Shown piece by piece: positions 1 to 8,199 of a DNA stretch of 53,176 nucleotides. The notes under the pieces were generated by a model. It worked only from the letters and a program-made list of their open reading frames with translations, was not told where the DNA came from and ran no database searches. Made by a program: the position numbers and the translations under genes. The stretch lies in contig CAINXK010000630.1 in NCBI GenBank assembly GCA_903854805.1, forward strand, positions 1 through 53,176, written 5' to 3'. The DNA is from an uncultured Anaerolineae bacterium (GTDB lineage Bacteria; Chloroflexota; Anaerolineae; Anaerolineales; Villigracilaceae). Within the stretch, counting starts at the first letter, position 1, and the number at the start of each line of letters is the position of its first letter.

Positions 1-1
1 A

Positions 2-2017
2 GCAGAGCACCCATTACTTAAGAAAATGGTGGCTGTTAAACTCATGCTGCCAACTCTCTTTAATAATCCGGAATTAATCCAACGATTTACACACGAAGCA
101 AGCGCAGCAGCGGCCATTAAACACGAGAACATCGCACAAGTGATCGATCTGGTTGAAGAAAAAGACCGTCTTTTTATGGTCATGGAATACATGCCCGCTG
201 GCAATTTACATGACTTTGCACAAAAACATGGCCGCCTCAATTTCCGCCAGATTGCCCATATCATCAGTGATATCGCCGCGGCGTTAGATTTTGCCCACAA
301 CCAGGGTAGTGTCCACGGAGATATTAAACCGGGCAATATCCTGCTGACTGATGATGGCAACGCCCGCCTAACAGACTTCGGCATTCTGCGCGCGGTCGAA
401 ACAGCTGGAGTGACCAGCTCTGAATTGACCCGTGGTACGCCTCATTACATCTCTCCCGAGCAGGCCGAAGGTGAACACCCAACCCGGTTTTCCGATCAAT
501 ACGCCCTGGGTGTGGTGGCGTATGAACTTTTCACCGGCAAAGTCCCTTTCGATGGCAACACGCCGCTGGCAATCTATCTCAAACATGTACGCGAGACCGT
601 TCCACCCGCCAGCCAATCCAACCAGCTGATCACCACCAGGTTGGATGCAATCATCAACCAGGCGCTCGCGAAGGAACCTTCAAAACGCTTTCCCGACTGC
701 GCCACTTTTGCCCGTGCGCTGAGCCAATCCCTGACCGCAACAGAATCCAAACAATACCAGGATCTGGCAACTCAGGCAAGCGCTGCCCTAAAAGCTTACG
801 ATCCAAAAACTGCCCGCCCGTTGATCGAAGCAGCAATGCAAATCGCATCGGATGAAGCATCATCCAGAACCTTGCTCGAAAAACTTCAAGCAAGTGAGCA
901 GATCCAGCAGAGCTATGCGAATGCCAGAAAATCCCTGGCTGCGGCGCGTGCCATGGCTTCCAAATTGCGTAGCGCAAAGAACCATCCAGCCGATCCTCAG
1001 GGTGTTATGGACAGGCTGTCTCCACTTCCGCCTCCACTCTGGAAGACCATCCTACGGCGCATACGTCCCGCCCTGCTGTTAACCCTGGCCTTTGGTCTTT
1101 TGGGTATTCTATTGAGCATTACCGGGATGACTTATACCAACCTTACCGCCAATGGCGCTCTCAGTAAAGCCACACTGGTCGCAGTTGCGCGCACATCCAC
1201 ACCCATCCCTCCAACCATCACGCCCACGCTCACCCTTACACCCACATCAACACTCACACCTATTCCTACTCCAACACGCACGCCCATCCCAACGCTTGGG
1301 CCAGGTTCAATTCTAAAACGCAGCGAAGACAAGATGGCAATGGTCTATGTGCCAGCCGGACCATTCACAATGGGCAGCAAAAATGGTCAGGAAGATGAAA
1401 AACCTGTGCATACGGTAACGCTACCGGCATATTGGCTTGACCAAACCGAAGTAACCAATGACATGTATAACCTGTGTACCCAGGCAAAAGTCTGCCAGCC
1501 TCCAGCCAGCAGTTCATCCGCATCCCGCAGAAGTTACTTCGGTGATCTCGCTTTTGGCAATTACCCGGTCATTTATGTTAACTGGAACCAGGCTATCACC
1601 TATTGCAAATGGGCAGGTGCGCGCTTACCAAGCGAGGCCGAATGGGAAAAAGCCGCACGTGGCTCTGACGCACGCACCTTCCCCTGGGGTGATGACCTCG
1701 ACAAGCCTTATGCCAACTTCTTTGGCGGCATAGCAGATACAACCAGAGTGGCTGATTATAAAATCGGAAAAAGCCCATTTGGGATTTACGATCTTGCCGG
1801 AAACGTATGGGAATGGGTAAGCAGCGAATACAAACCTTATCCATACAAAGCTACTGATGGTCGCGAAGATCTCAAAACAGGTGGGAATCGAGTTTTGAGA
1901 GGTGGATCCTGGTATTACTACTCTGATCTCGCCCGCTCCAGCTTTCGTTATTGGGATGAGCCAACCTATGTCAACTTCGATGTTGGTTTCCGCTGCGCCC
2001 GCGATGACGCCCCCTAA
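2..2017 (+). CDS. Ser/Thr protein kinase fused to sulfatase-modifying-factor (FGE-like) domain, 5' partial
   Basis: A membrane-anchored eukaryotic-type protein kinase with an extracytoplasmic C-terminal domain. The reading frame is open to the window edge: the codons before the first ATG (position 26) read AEHPLLKK and run into the VAVK lysine motif, so the glycine-rich loop and true start lie outside. Counting from that ATG, K5 is the ATP-binding Lys, E24 the likely alpha-C Glu, the catalytic loop is HGDIKPGN (97-104) and DFG is 117-119, followed by SPE. HGD instead of HRD makes it a non-RD kinase. A hydrophobic segment at about 348-370 is followed by a Thr/Pro-rich linker (390-425). Residues 436-660 form an FGE-sulfatase (C-type-lectin-like) domain with MVYVPAGPFTMG at its start and RGGSW and FRCA near its end. 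In the family this domain may bind ligands; nothing here shows formylglycine synthesis. The gene converges on a small gene at 2091-2324. Confidence 0.93.
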   Translation, partial: AEHPLLKKMVAVKLMLPTLFNNPELIQRFTHEASAAAAIKHENIAQVIDLVEEKDRLFMVMEYMPAGNLHDFAQKHGRLNFRQIAHIISDIAAALDFAHNQGSVHGDIKPGNILLTDDGNARLTDFGILRAVETAGVTSSELTRGTPHYISPEQAEGEHPTRFSDQYALGVVAYELFTGKVPFDGNTPLAIYLKHVRETVPPASQSNQLITTRLDAIINQALAKEPSKRFPDCATFARALSQSLTATESKQYQDLATQASAALKAYDPKTARPLIEAAMQIASDEASSRTLLEKLQASEQIQQSYANARKSLAAARAMASKLRSAKNHPADPQGVMDRLSPLPPPLWKTILRRIRPALLLTLAFGLLGILLSITGMTYTNLTANGALSKATLVAVARTSTPIPPTITPTLTLTPTSTLTPIPTPTRTPIPTLGPGSILKRSEDKMAMVYVPAGPFTMGSKNGQEDEKPVHTVTLPAYWLDQTEVTNDMYNLCTQAKVCQPPASSSSASRRSYFGDLAFGNYPVIYVNWNQAITYCKWAGARLPSEAEWEKAARGSDARTFPWGDDLDKPYANFFGGIADTTRVADYKIGKSPFGIYDLAGNVWEWVSSEYKPYPYKATDGREDLKTGGNRVLRGGSWYYYSDLARSSFRYWDEPTYVNFDVGFRCARDDAP

Positions 2018-2090
2018 GCGCCTCCCGACTTCAATCAAGACCTGCCACTTTCAAGGTCTAGATCAGCTGTTCATACAATCAATATAATCA

Positions 2091-2324
2091 TCATGAGCCC
2101 GGCCGGATGATGATCATTATGAGAACAAAACCCAAAACAAAGATAAACCCACAGCCAGTCGTAGTTCGGTTGTAAATTCGGTTATATGCTGCTCTCTTCG
2201 GATTTGTCAACCACCCCATGCCGCGTGGCGCTTTGAGACCCAGACCATTTTGCAGTGCGCGCCTGACTGAGGTGCGCGCTGCAATACGTTTCGTGATTGA
2301 AGGTATTCTTATCCCAATTTTCAT
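2091..2324 (-). CDS. small conserved-looking basic protein with C-terminal membrane segment
   Basis: A 77-residue protein of unknown function. The start (MKIGIRIPS) is chosen because an AGGAGG ribosome binding site lies 7 nt upstream (around 2331-2336 on the plus strand as CCTCCT); a longer frame upstream of it has no such signal. The N-terminal half is basic (KRIAARTSVRRAL). A core reading GMGWLTNPKRAAYNRIYNRT resembles a short motif I have seen in small hypothetical proteins of Gram-positive-type bacteria, but I cannot name the family. The last 20 residues are hydrophobic (FIFVLGFVLIMIII), a probable membrane helix. It converges on the kinase gene with 73 nt between. The start signal is strong and the protein is plausible; its function cannot be told. 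Confidence 0.7.
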   Translation of the reverse strand: MKIGIRIPSITKRIAARTSVRRALQNGLGLKAPRGMGWLTNPKRAAYNRIYNRTTTGCGFIFVLGFVLIMIIIRPGS

Positions 2325-2714
2325 ATCAGCCTCCTGCGATGATCCAAGCCAAAGGGGAAAACGAATTTCGCCCATAGATTCAACCCACCCAAACCAATCA
2401 ACCTTCCAGTTCATTAGAATTCCAAACAACTGAGGTTTATGCAAACCATTAAAGGACAGTCAGGTAACAGAGAAAAGGGTCTGGTTGAACTTGGTTTGCC
2501 ACCCAGTTTTGCCAATCAAAATTCCGTTCAACCATAATCACAAATTTAAACCAATATTACCCATCAACCCATAAAGATTATTGTCAGTATAACAAAAAAT
2601 GCTGTCATACCCAAATATCATTGGAAAAAACCATACCAACCCAAGATCATGGGCGCCAGCACGCAACCATCCGCAGCATGAAGGGCGAATTTTTTGTACT
2701 TTCCGGATATATCG
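2325..2714. other. intergenic, AT-rich, no gene seen
   Basis: About 390 bases between two minus-strand genes. It contains an 8-bp inverted repeat, GGTTGAAC at 2483-2490 and GTTCAACC at 2526-2533, around a 35-nt spacer. It presumably carries the promoter of the small gene ending at 2091. No coding frame with a start signal was found. Confidence 0.5.
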
Positions 2715-3728
2715 CTAGCTGGCAACCCTGAATAACTCGCTGATATACGAAATGATCTGGAATAATTCGGCTGGACTACCAAAGTTTTTCATGGTCACAT
2801 GGGAAAGCCAGGGCGTCACAAGCACCTTCTGGCGAAACCCTGCTCCACGCCGCGCCAACTCCGAGACCATCCGGCGCGATTGATCGGGTGGCACCAGATG
2901 ATCTGAAGCATCATGCAGAATAAATACAGGGCTTTTCACGCTTTTAAGCTGCCCTTGAGCTGAAAGGCGATCGAGAATTTCACCCTCATGAAATAAGTCA
3001 GTGCGTCCGACCAATTTTAGTGGCGCAACATGGTTGTCATAAAAAATACGCTTCACCTCCAGCTGATATTTCTCATAATCTGCCAGAAGGATCTTCAGAC
3101 CATCCTGTACGGCCTCAGAAAGCCCCAGATGCCTGCAATTTCGCAGGGTAATGACATATTGGGACCAGTAATACTGGTCCCAATCCTTCTCGGTTGCTGG
3201 GGGTGGCTCAAACGGCGCATGCAGGTAATCAGCCACCGCTCTGACATCATAAATTGGGCTGAATAGCACCAAAGGGCCAATCAACTCCCGCAGGGTCGGG
3301 TGTCCAGCCAAAAGCAACGCGTAACTTCCACCGGTGCTGAAACCGATCAGGCCAATTTTTTCTGCGCCTTCATTTCCAACAATCCAGGTAATGGCTTCGA
3401 GCCTGCGCATGTCATCTTCTTGAACTAGAAAGTCCATCAAGCCGGGCAGGTCCGGGACGACAACCTTTAGCCCCACGCTAGCACAAGAACGGGCGAATTT
3501 GATCAGCCGCGGATCATCCTTTCCCTCTATAGTCATACCATAAATCAAGATTACAGTCCGAAACGCCTTCCCACTCGGATAATAGATGTGATATTCAAAA
3601 CCTTCAGGGGTGAAATGCTTTTCAGGTAAGTGCAAAGCATCATAGCGGGGACGCATTGCTCGAAACAGAAGGCGCGCGCCGCGCGAAATACGTTCAGAAC
3701 TGCTCATAGAATAAAGTTTGGATGCCAT
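2715..3728 (-). CDS. alpha/beta-fold hydrolase
   Basis: A 337-residue cytoplasmic hydrolase of the alpha/beta fold; the substrate is unknown. The nucleophile elbow is GFSTGG with S131. A later HDASDHLVPP segment carries the acid, and WLSHVTMKN near the C terminus carries the likely catalytic His. The core strands TVILIYG and LKVVVPDLPG fit the fold. No signal peptide is seen. Met8 is a possible alternative start; no strong ribosome binding site distinguishes them. It stands alone, with about 870 non-coding bases upstream. Family members include esterases, lipases and acyltransferases, so only the fold and triad are claimed. Confidence 0.85.
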   Translation of the reverse strand: MASKLYSMSSSERISRGARLLFRAMRPRYDALHLPEKHFTPEGFEYHIYYPSGKAFRTVILIYGMTIEGKDDPRLIKFARSCASVGLKVVVPDLPGLMDFLVQEDDMRRLEAITWIVGNEGAEKIGLIGFSTGGSYALLLAGHPTLRELIGPLVLFSPIYDVRAVADYLHAPFEPPPATEKDWDQYYWSQYVITLRNCRHLGLSEAVQDGLKILLADYEKYQLEVKRIFYDNHVAPLKLVGRTDLFHEGEILDRLSAQGQLKSVKSPVFILHDASDHLVPPDQSRRMVSELARRGAGFRQKVLVTPWLSHVTMKNFGSPAELFQIISYISELFRVAS

Positions 3729-4293
3729 TTTAGCCTGCCTGGTTAATGGTCCGTATCAGCCATGTCTGAACGGATTCGGTTTCCGAATGTTGGAAGATGA
3801 ACACGAAGAATAAAACATCTTGAATAGCGCGTACACGAAGCAGTTCAGCCTTCCCTTGCACACTCTAATAATCAAGTAACAAATATTGGATCGACTAACC
3901 ATTTCATCGGTTTTGCTTATTACCTGCTATCCTAATCTTTGCCGCTCGGCGAACAAAAATCGATGCGACCTGGTACCACGTACCTGTTGCCTTGCTTAAA
4001 TGTTTATTCGAAACATGGTTTTCGTTCCGAAAACTACAAAAGACATCTTCTTTCCTTCGGGCTGCCGACTCAGTCCACGTTGACTGGCCCGTTGAGTAAA
4101 TCCAACGGATGGATGGATGGAACACTCCCGGGTAGCTGGCAGTATTTTTGTGATTATTTTACGGAACAGGAAAGGCGCACCCTGCAGGGTACTCTGGCAG
4201 AAATTAATACGATGGAAAAGATCTAAACCTGGATACCCATGAGAAAATCTCCAAAAGTGGATTCCCGGTATCCCTATCTTACGGGTACGCCCA

Positions 4294-4449
4294 GCAAAGC
4301 AATCGCTTGCCTTTCAGGTTGGTTTGTTTTGATGGTTTCATTTTCGTTAAGAAAATACTCCGCTCAGTTTACAGTAATATTTTACGATAATTTCCATCCA
4401 AATACAATAATTTATCGCTTGCCAGGATATCCCACGCCAGGCAAGCGAT
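4294..4449. repeat. repeated arm and hairpin (ATCGCTTGCC)
   Basis: ATCGCTTGCC occurs at 4302-4311 and again at 4414-4423. Its exact reverse complement GGCAAGCGAT lies at 4440-4449, making a 10-bp stem with a 16-nt loop. The first copy also sits in its own imperfect hairpin (GCAAAGC...GCTTGC, 4294-4310). Mutually exclusive pairing is possible. The role is unknown. Confidence 0.6.
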
Positions 4450-4582
4450 GGTCACCAGACCCGAACCAGCATGCTGTTATCGCCAGTCTCCGGGTCTTGC
4501 AGAGGCCCTGCTCCGCCAGCCTTGTAAACAACCTGATTTTAGCGAAACTAGCGAAATATCGCAGCCGAGCTTTATTTGAGGG

Positions 4583-4588
4583 TAAAAT
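4583..4588 (+). promoter_or_regulatory. -10 element close to acetyltransferase start
   Basis: TAAAAT ends 6 nt before the ATG at 4595. There is no clear -35 element. A transcript starting here would be leaderless or nearly so. Confidence 0.4.
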
Positions 4589-4594
4589 GAAGCC

Positions 4595-5071
4595 ATGACT
4601 TTTATCATTCGCCCTGCTCGCTTTCCTGACGCACCCGCCCTGGCTAACCTGCTGCTTGAAGTGGGCGGGTTCAGTGCTATTATCAACCACACGCCACTCG
4701 AAGTTACTTCACAAATTGAGTCTCAACTCGCTGAATGTCTGGCTGATGAAAGTCATTCGGTCTACATCAGTGTAGACGAAACTGATTTACTGGTTGGCTA
4801 TATCAGTGTGCATTGGCTGGCGTATTTGTTTATGCCTGGCCCAGAAGGTTTTATCTCCGAACTTTTTCTTCTACCAATTGCGCGCGGAAAAGGCTTGGGG
4901 AGCATGTTAATGGACGCAGTTAAGACCGAGGCTGTCCAACGTGGCGCATATCGTCTTTCCCTGCTGAATGGGAAAAATCAAGAATCTTACGAACGAGGTT
5001 TTTACCCAAAACAGGGCTGGGAAGAACGCCCAGATATGGCCAACTTTATTTACCTTATACCAGAGGAATGA
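4595..5071 (+). CDS. GNAT-family N-acetyltransferase
   Basis: A 158-residue acetyltransferase that would transfer an acetyl group from acetyl-CoA to an unknown amine. Beta strand ISELFLLPIARGKGLGSMLMDAVK carries the acetyl-CoA pyrophosphate-binding motif A (R-G-K-G-L-G-S). The start ATG at 4595 is preceded by GAGGG at about 4578-4582 and by a close -10-like TAAAAT. The family includes protein, antibiotic and polyamine acetyltransferases; nothing here fixes the substrate. It is followed after 109 nt by methylmalonyl-CoA epimerase on the same strand, with no obvious functional link. Confidence 0.85.
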   Translation: MTFIIRPARFPDAPALANLLLEVGGFSAIINHTPLEVTSQIESQLAECLADESHSVYISVDETDLLVGYISVHWLAYLFMPGPEGFISELFLLPIARGKGLGSMLMDAVKTEAVQRGAYRLSLLNGKNQESYERGFYPKQGWEERPDMANFIYLIPEE

Positions 5072-5180
5072 AACTGTGCTTGCACACTTCCGGCTTATCC
5101 TGGCTGGAAACAACCTGGCGAGATAATCAAACTTCCCTCCAAAGCATTTTATCCACCTAAACGATCTCTTCGAGGAACCC

Positions 5181-5585
5181 ATGCCAAAAATCAAACAGAT
5201 TAATCACGTTGCCATTGTTGTCGAAGACATTGACGACGCTCTCAACTTCTGGCGCGATGCGCTTGGTATAGAACTTCAAGAACTCCGCGATGTGCCCGTC
5301 GAGAAATCAAAAGTCGCTTTTTTACCTCTCCTGGGGGGCGAAATCGAGTTAGTACAACCCACCACTCTCGATTCTGGAATTGCCAAATACCTCGACAAAC
5401 GTGGTCAGGGCATGCACCATATATGCCTGGAAGTCGACGATATCGACGCCATGTTGGTCCAGCTGAAATCACGGGGGGTGCGCCTGATCAACGAACAACC
5501 ACGCACCGCTTCAGACGGCAAACGGTATGCTTTTGTTCACCCTGAAAGCGCCAGCGGGGTGCTGGTTGAGCTTTACCAGCTCTAA
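5181..5585 (+). CDS. mce: methylmalonyl-CoA epimerase
   Basis: A 134-residue VOC-superfamily enzyme that interconverts (R)- and (S)-methylmalonyl-CoA, used in propionate and odd-chain or branched-chain amino acid breakdown. The sequence has the two expected beta-alpha-beta-beta-beta halves: INHVAIVVEDIDDALNFW with metal ligand H9, and GMHHICLEVDDIDAM with the second His pair, ending in the typical LVELYQL. Length matches the family. CGAGGA lies about 8 nt upstream of the ATG. No mutase genes are in the window, so the partner enzyme must be elsewhere. A hairpin follows the stop codon. Confidence 0.92.
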   Translation: MPKIKQINHVAIVVEDIDDALNFWRDALGIELQELRDVPVEKSKVAFLPLLGGEIELVQPTTLDSGIAKYLDKRGQGMHHICLEVDDIDAMLVQLKSRGVRLINEQPRTASDGKRYAFVHPESASGVLVELYQL

Positions 5586-5611
5586 CCAGTCCGAATTTTG
5601 ACATTACCCAC

Positions 5612-5644
5612 GAAGCCATCCAGCGCGCAAAGCTGAATGGCTTC
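5612..5644 (+). terminator. hairpin after methylmalonyl-CoA epimerase gene
   Basis: GAAGCCATCCAGC pairs with GCTGAATGGCTTC (one mismatch) around a short loop, between mce and tilS. There is no T-run, so it may be an RNA stabiliser or a factor-dependent terminator. Confidence 0.4.
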
Positions 5645-5667
5645 CGTGTGGCTTGAATGAGTGAACC

Positions 5668-7065
5668 ATGACCACAGCAACCGATCTGGCAATTTCATAT
5701 TTGCAGCCCGGAATTCTGATCACCGTTGGCGTTTCTGGCGGCCCAGATTCGATGGCGCTTTTACATTTTCTGCACACGCTTCATTACCCGCTTTTGATTG
5801 CTTCATTCAACCACCGCCTACGGCCAGGCGCAGAGCAAGATATAGACTACGTGCGCCAATTTGCCGCCAATCTTGGGCTTCCTTTTGTATCCGGCTCAGC
5901 AGACGTCGCTGCCCACGCCAGCTCGCATGGATTATCGGTCGAAGAAGCTGCCCGAGACCTGCGCTATCAATTCTTGTTTCGCGAAGCCAGAAAAGCTGGA
6001 GCCCAAGCCGTGGTTGTCGGACATACAGCCGATGACCAGGCTGAGACGGTTTTAATGCACTTCCTTCGCGGGGCAGGCCTTACTGGCCTTAAAGGCATGC
6101 CCCCGCGGACTATACTGGCATCTTTTGATGAAAGCATCCCCCTCGTCCGGCCACTCTTGGCCTGGACACGCGCAGACACCGAGGCTTATTGCAACCTGCA
6201 TGACTTGAAACCACGCCTTGATCCGACCAACACCGATACCCAATATTTCCGTAACAAGCTCCGCTATGAACTTTTGCCAATCCTGGAAAAATACAACCCA
6301 CAAATCAAACAGTCTTTGGCCAGAACAGCCCTGGCACTGCAAGGCGATTATGAACTACTCAATGGCCTGATCGAAACAGCCTGGCAAAAAACTGTTAGGT
6401 CAACTGGACCAGGATTTATTGAATTTGACCGGCTCGAACTAGCAAAACTGGCAGCGACCCTTACCCGCAACCTCTTCCGCAAAGCAGCTTTTAAATTGAA
6501 ACCGGGTTTGCGTGATATTGATTTTGATGCGCTCGAAAGAGCAGCCACGCTCAAGCCGGTCGAACTGGCCGGAGGATTAAAAACATTCCTGGAAGGAGAC
6601 AAGTTGTATCTGACAGCTGATCAAACCTGTTTGCCAACCACTTCTTGGCCTCAGCTCAGCGAGCCAATTTTCATCTCCGCTGGACTTGCTTCACTCGGAA
6701 ATGGTTGGTTCCTTCATGCTCAGGAAATTACCTCAGATAATCTCTACGCAGAAGCATCCAGCAACCCCCAAAAATATACAGCCTGGCTGGATGCCGACCT
6801 GACTGCTGACCAGGTTATGGCACGGACTTTTCATAGTGGAGATCGCTTTGAACCATTAGGCATGCCTCGCCAATCGATAAAACTGGCTGAGTTATTCATC
6901 AATCTCAAAATTCATCAAAGATTAAGGCGTAATTGGCCATTGATCTGTGTGAACGATATAATTGCCTGGGTACCAGGCTTGCGTCTTGCGGAATCATTTA
7001 AAGTCACAGAAAAGACCCGTAGGGCTATAAAAATCGAATTTAGAAAAGAGCTGGGATCGGCCTGA
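5668..7065 (+). CDS. tilS: tRNA(Ile)-lysidine synthase
   Basis: A 465-residue enzyme that uses ATP to attach lysine to the wobble cytidine of the CAU anticodon of tRNA-Ile2, so that it reads AUA. The N-terminal PP-loop ATPase domain has SGGPDS at 23-28 and the family motifs FNHRLRPGAEQD and GHTADDQAETVLMHFLRGAGLTGLKGM. The linker and the C-terminal TilS domain (RTFHSGDRFEPLGM onwards) are present and length is normal for the family. The stop codon lies in the loop of a strong terminator. The gene converges on the recombinase-like gene. Confidence is high. Confidence 0.95.
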   Translation: MTTATDLAISYLQPGILITVGVSGGPDSMALLHFLHTLHYPLLIASFNHRLRPGAEQDIDYVRQFAANLGLPFVSGSADVAAHASSHGLSVEEAARDLRYQFLFREARKAGAQAVVVGHTADDQAETVLMHFLRGAGLTGLKGMPPRTILASFDESIPLVRPLLAWTRADTEAYCNLHDLKPRLDPTNTDTQYFRNKLRYELLPILEKYNPQIKQSLARTALALQGDYELLNGLIETAWQKTVRSTGPGFIEFDRLELAKLAATLTRNLFRKAAFKLKPGLRDIDFDALERAATLKPVELAGGLKTFLEGDKLYLTADQTCLPTTSWPQLSEPIFISAGLASLGNGWFLHAQEITSDNLYAEASSNPQKYTAWLDADLTADQVMARTFHSGDRFEPLGMPRQSIKLAELFINLKIHQRLRRNWPLICVNDIIAWVPGLRLAESFKVTEKTRRAIKIEFRKELGSA

Positions 7066-7087
7066 ACGCCGCTCCCAGCTCTTTTTT
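7044..7087. terminator. strong terminator between convergent genes
   Basis: AAAAGAGCTGGGA (7044-7056) pairs with TCCCAGCTCTTTT (7073-7085) followed by further T. The A-run on the left and the T-run on the right would let it act in both directions, ending tilS and the convergent minus-strand gene. Confidence 0.88.
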
Positions 7088-7107
7088 AGCTAACTTCATC
7101 TTCACCA

Positions 7108-8031
7108 TTAATCCGGATCGTTAATTCCAGATAATTTTTTGAGTTTTAGATTTAACTCACGCCACTGAATTTTTGAAACCCCCAAATTTTGGCGGATTTT
7201 GTTAGTATCCTCACCCTGGCGATATTCAGTAAGTGCATAGGTCCAGCGACACATATCAAAGGATAGGTGTTTCGTAAGGCCTGCATCCTCGCCAATATCT
7301 TCCAGTAAATACTCCAAGCGGCGTGGCGACCAAGGGAACAGACGATCTACAGGACTGTACTGGGTGCTATATTCCTGGTATGCTGCCAACCAATCATCCG
7401 CTATAGGCAGCTTGCGCTCCTTATAGCGATTTACCGGACTGCTATAACGAACAAACAATGTCGGGCCTTCGGGGGCTTCCAGGTCGATATGATTCAAGTG
7501 AATACCCAGGCATTCACTTTTCTTTATCCCGGTTGTAAGCATTAAACACAACAAGGTATACGGGCGCGCATCCGGTTTCGGTTTTCTTCGATAACGATCA
7601 GCAGCCAGCAAAACGGACTGAACTTCGTCATCGGTAAGAATTTCGGGCGGGGGGCTCATCACCGAATGCTGTATCACCTTTTCTGCCGGATCAAGCAGCA
7701 ACAAGCCGTTCTTATGCAGCCATCGAAAAAAAGACTTTGTCGTGGTGATACGCCGGGCTAAGGTTTTATCACTGCAAGGTACAGGATGTTCCCCCTTGGT
7801 GCGGTCTTCCTTCATCCATTTAAAGAATTTATTCAAATCAGCAGTTTCAATGGAACCAACGGTCCGGTCGGGAGCGAAAAAATTTGCCATCAAACGCAAG
7901 TCAGATAGAAACGCCTTCACAGTATATGGCGACCGGTGCTGGTCGTTTAAATAAATCTCATAAGCCGAGACAGCAGGCATAATTGTGGTGGTGTTGGTAA
8001 TATGTGCTGTAAGATTGGAAGCAGCTGTCAT
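7108..8031 (-). CDS. tyrosine-recombinase-like protein with catalytic residues missing
   Basis: A 307-residue protein with the layout of a phage-type integrase or Xer protein: an N-terminal SAM-like core-binding domain (about 20-110; SPYTVKAFLSDLRLMANFF) and a C-terminal catalytic-fold domain (130-300). The catalytic set is largely lost. The first Arg (TGLRxSE in the family) is K170 in TGIKKSE; the His of HxxR is D259; the His after Arg is W263; GH is GV (V285); and the nucleophile Tyr position is N294 in QWRELN. K207 and R262 remain. The frame is complete with no stops, so the protein is probably kept for DNA binding or another role and should not cut DNA. AT-rich palindromes lie just upstream. 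I see no att sites or other phage genes. Confidence 0.85.
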   Translation of the reverse strand: MTAASNLTAHITNTTTIMPAVSAYEIYLNDQHRSPYTVKAFLSDLRLMANFFAPDRTVGSIETADLNKFFKWMKEDRTKGEHPVPCSDKTLARRITTTKSFFRWLHKNGLLLLDPAEKVIQHSVMSPPPEILTDDEVQSVLLAADRYRRKPKPDARPYTLLCLMLTTGIKKSECLGIHLNHIDLEAPEGPTLFVRYSSPVNRYKERKLPIADDWLAAYQEYSTQYSPVDRLFPWSPRRLEYLLEDIGEDAGLTKHLSFDMCRWTYALTEYRQGEDTNKIRQNLGVSKIQWRELNLKLKKLSGINDPD

Positions 8032-8065
8032 TATTATCTCCTAAAATAAACAAACGCTATATATT

Positions 8066-8081
8066 CACTACGCGCATAGTG
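8066..8081. promoter_or_regulatory. near-palindrome upstream of recombinase-like gene
   Basis: CACTACGCGCATAGTG is almost self-complementary (CACTA and TAGTG arms) and lies 35-50 nt upstream of the start at 8031. It could be an operator, possibly for the protein itself. Confidence 0.35.
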
Positions 8082-8100
8082 TAGCACGATTATTATCAAA

Positions 8101-8140
8101 AAAAGTGATTTTATAGATTTGAAATGAATTTGTCACTTTT
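8101..8140. promoter_or_regulatory. inverted repeat AAAAGTGA ... TCACTTTT
   Basis: AAAAGTGA (8101-8108) and TCACTTTT (8133-8140) are perfect complements 24 nt apart in an AT-rich stretch upstream of the recombinase-like gene. A smaller repeat, AGTAAAT-TAG-ATTTACT, lies at 8161-8177. These are possible binding sites or RNA structures. Confidence 0.35.
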
Positions 8141-8199
8141 CCCCGGGGCAGTTGATGGTAAGTAAATTAGATTTACTCTCAGATATCCAGGTTCAGATA

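Larger units (their letters stand above)
3729..4594. other. long intergenic region with hairpins, possible gene remnant
   Basis: About 866 bases without a convincing gene. A plus-strand frame at 3939-4226 ends in a protein-like tail (DYFTEQERRTLQGTLAEIN), which could be the C-terminal remnant of a decayed gene, but it has no start signal and no recognisable domain. A short hairpin ATTCGG-TTT-CCGAAT lies at 3774-3788. A 10-bp stem (4414-4423 with 4440-4449) and a second copy of its left arm (4302-4311) are listed separately. Confidence 0.4.

Noticed and set aside
1132..1332. Minus-strand Gly/Val-rich frame
   Set aside because: It mirrors the Thr/Pro-rich linker of the kinase; repeats like this arise from codon bias.
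7108..8031. Prophage or integrative element around the recombinase-like gene
   Set aside because: No att repeats, no tRNA gene, no phage genes nearby, and the catalytic residues are gone.
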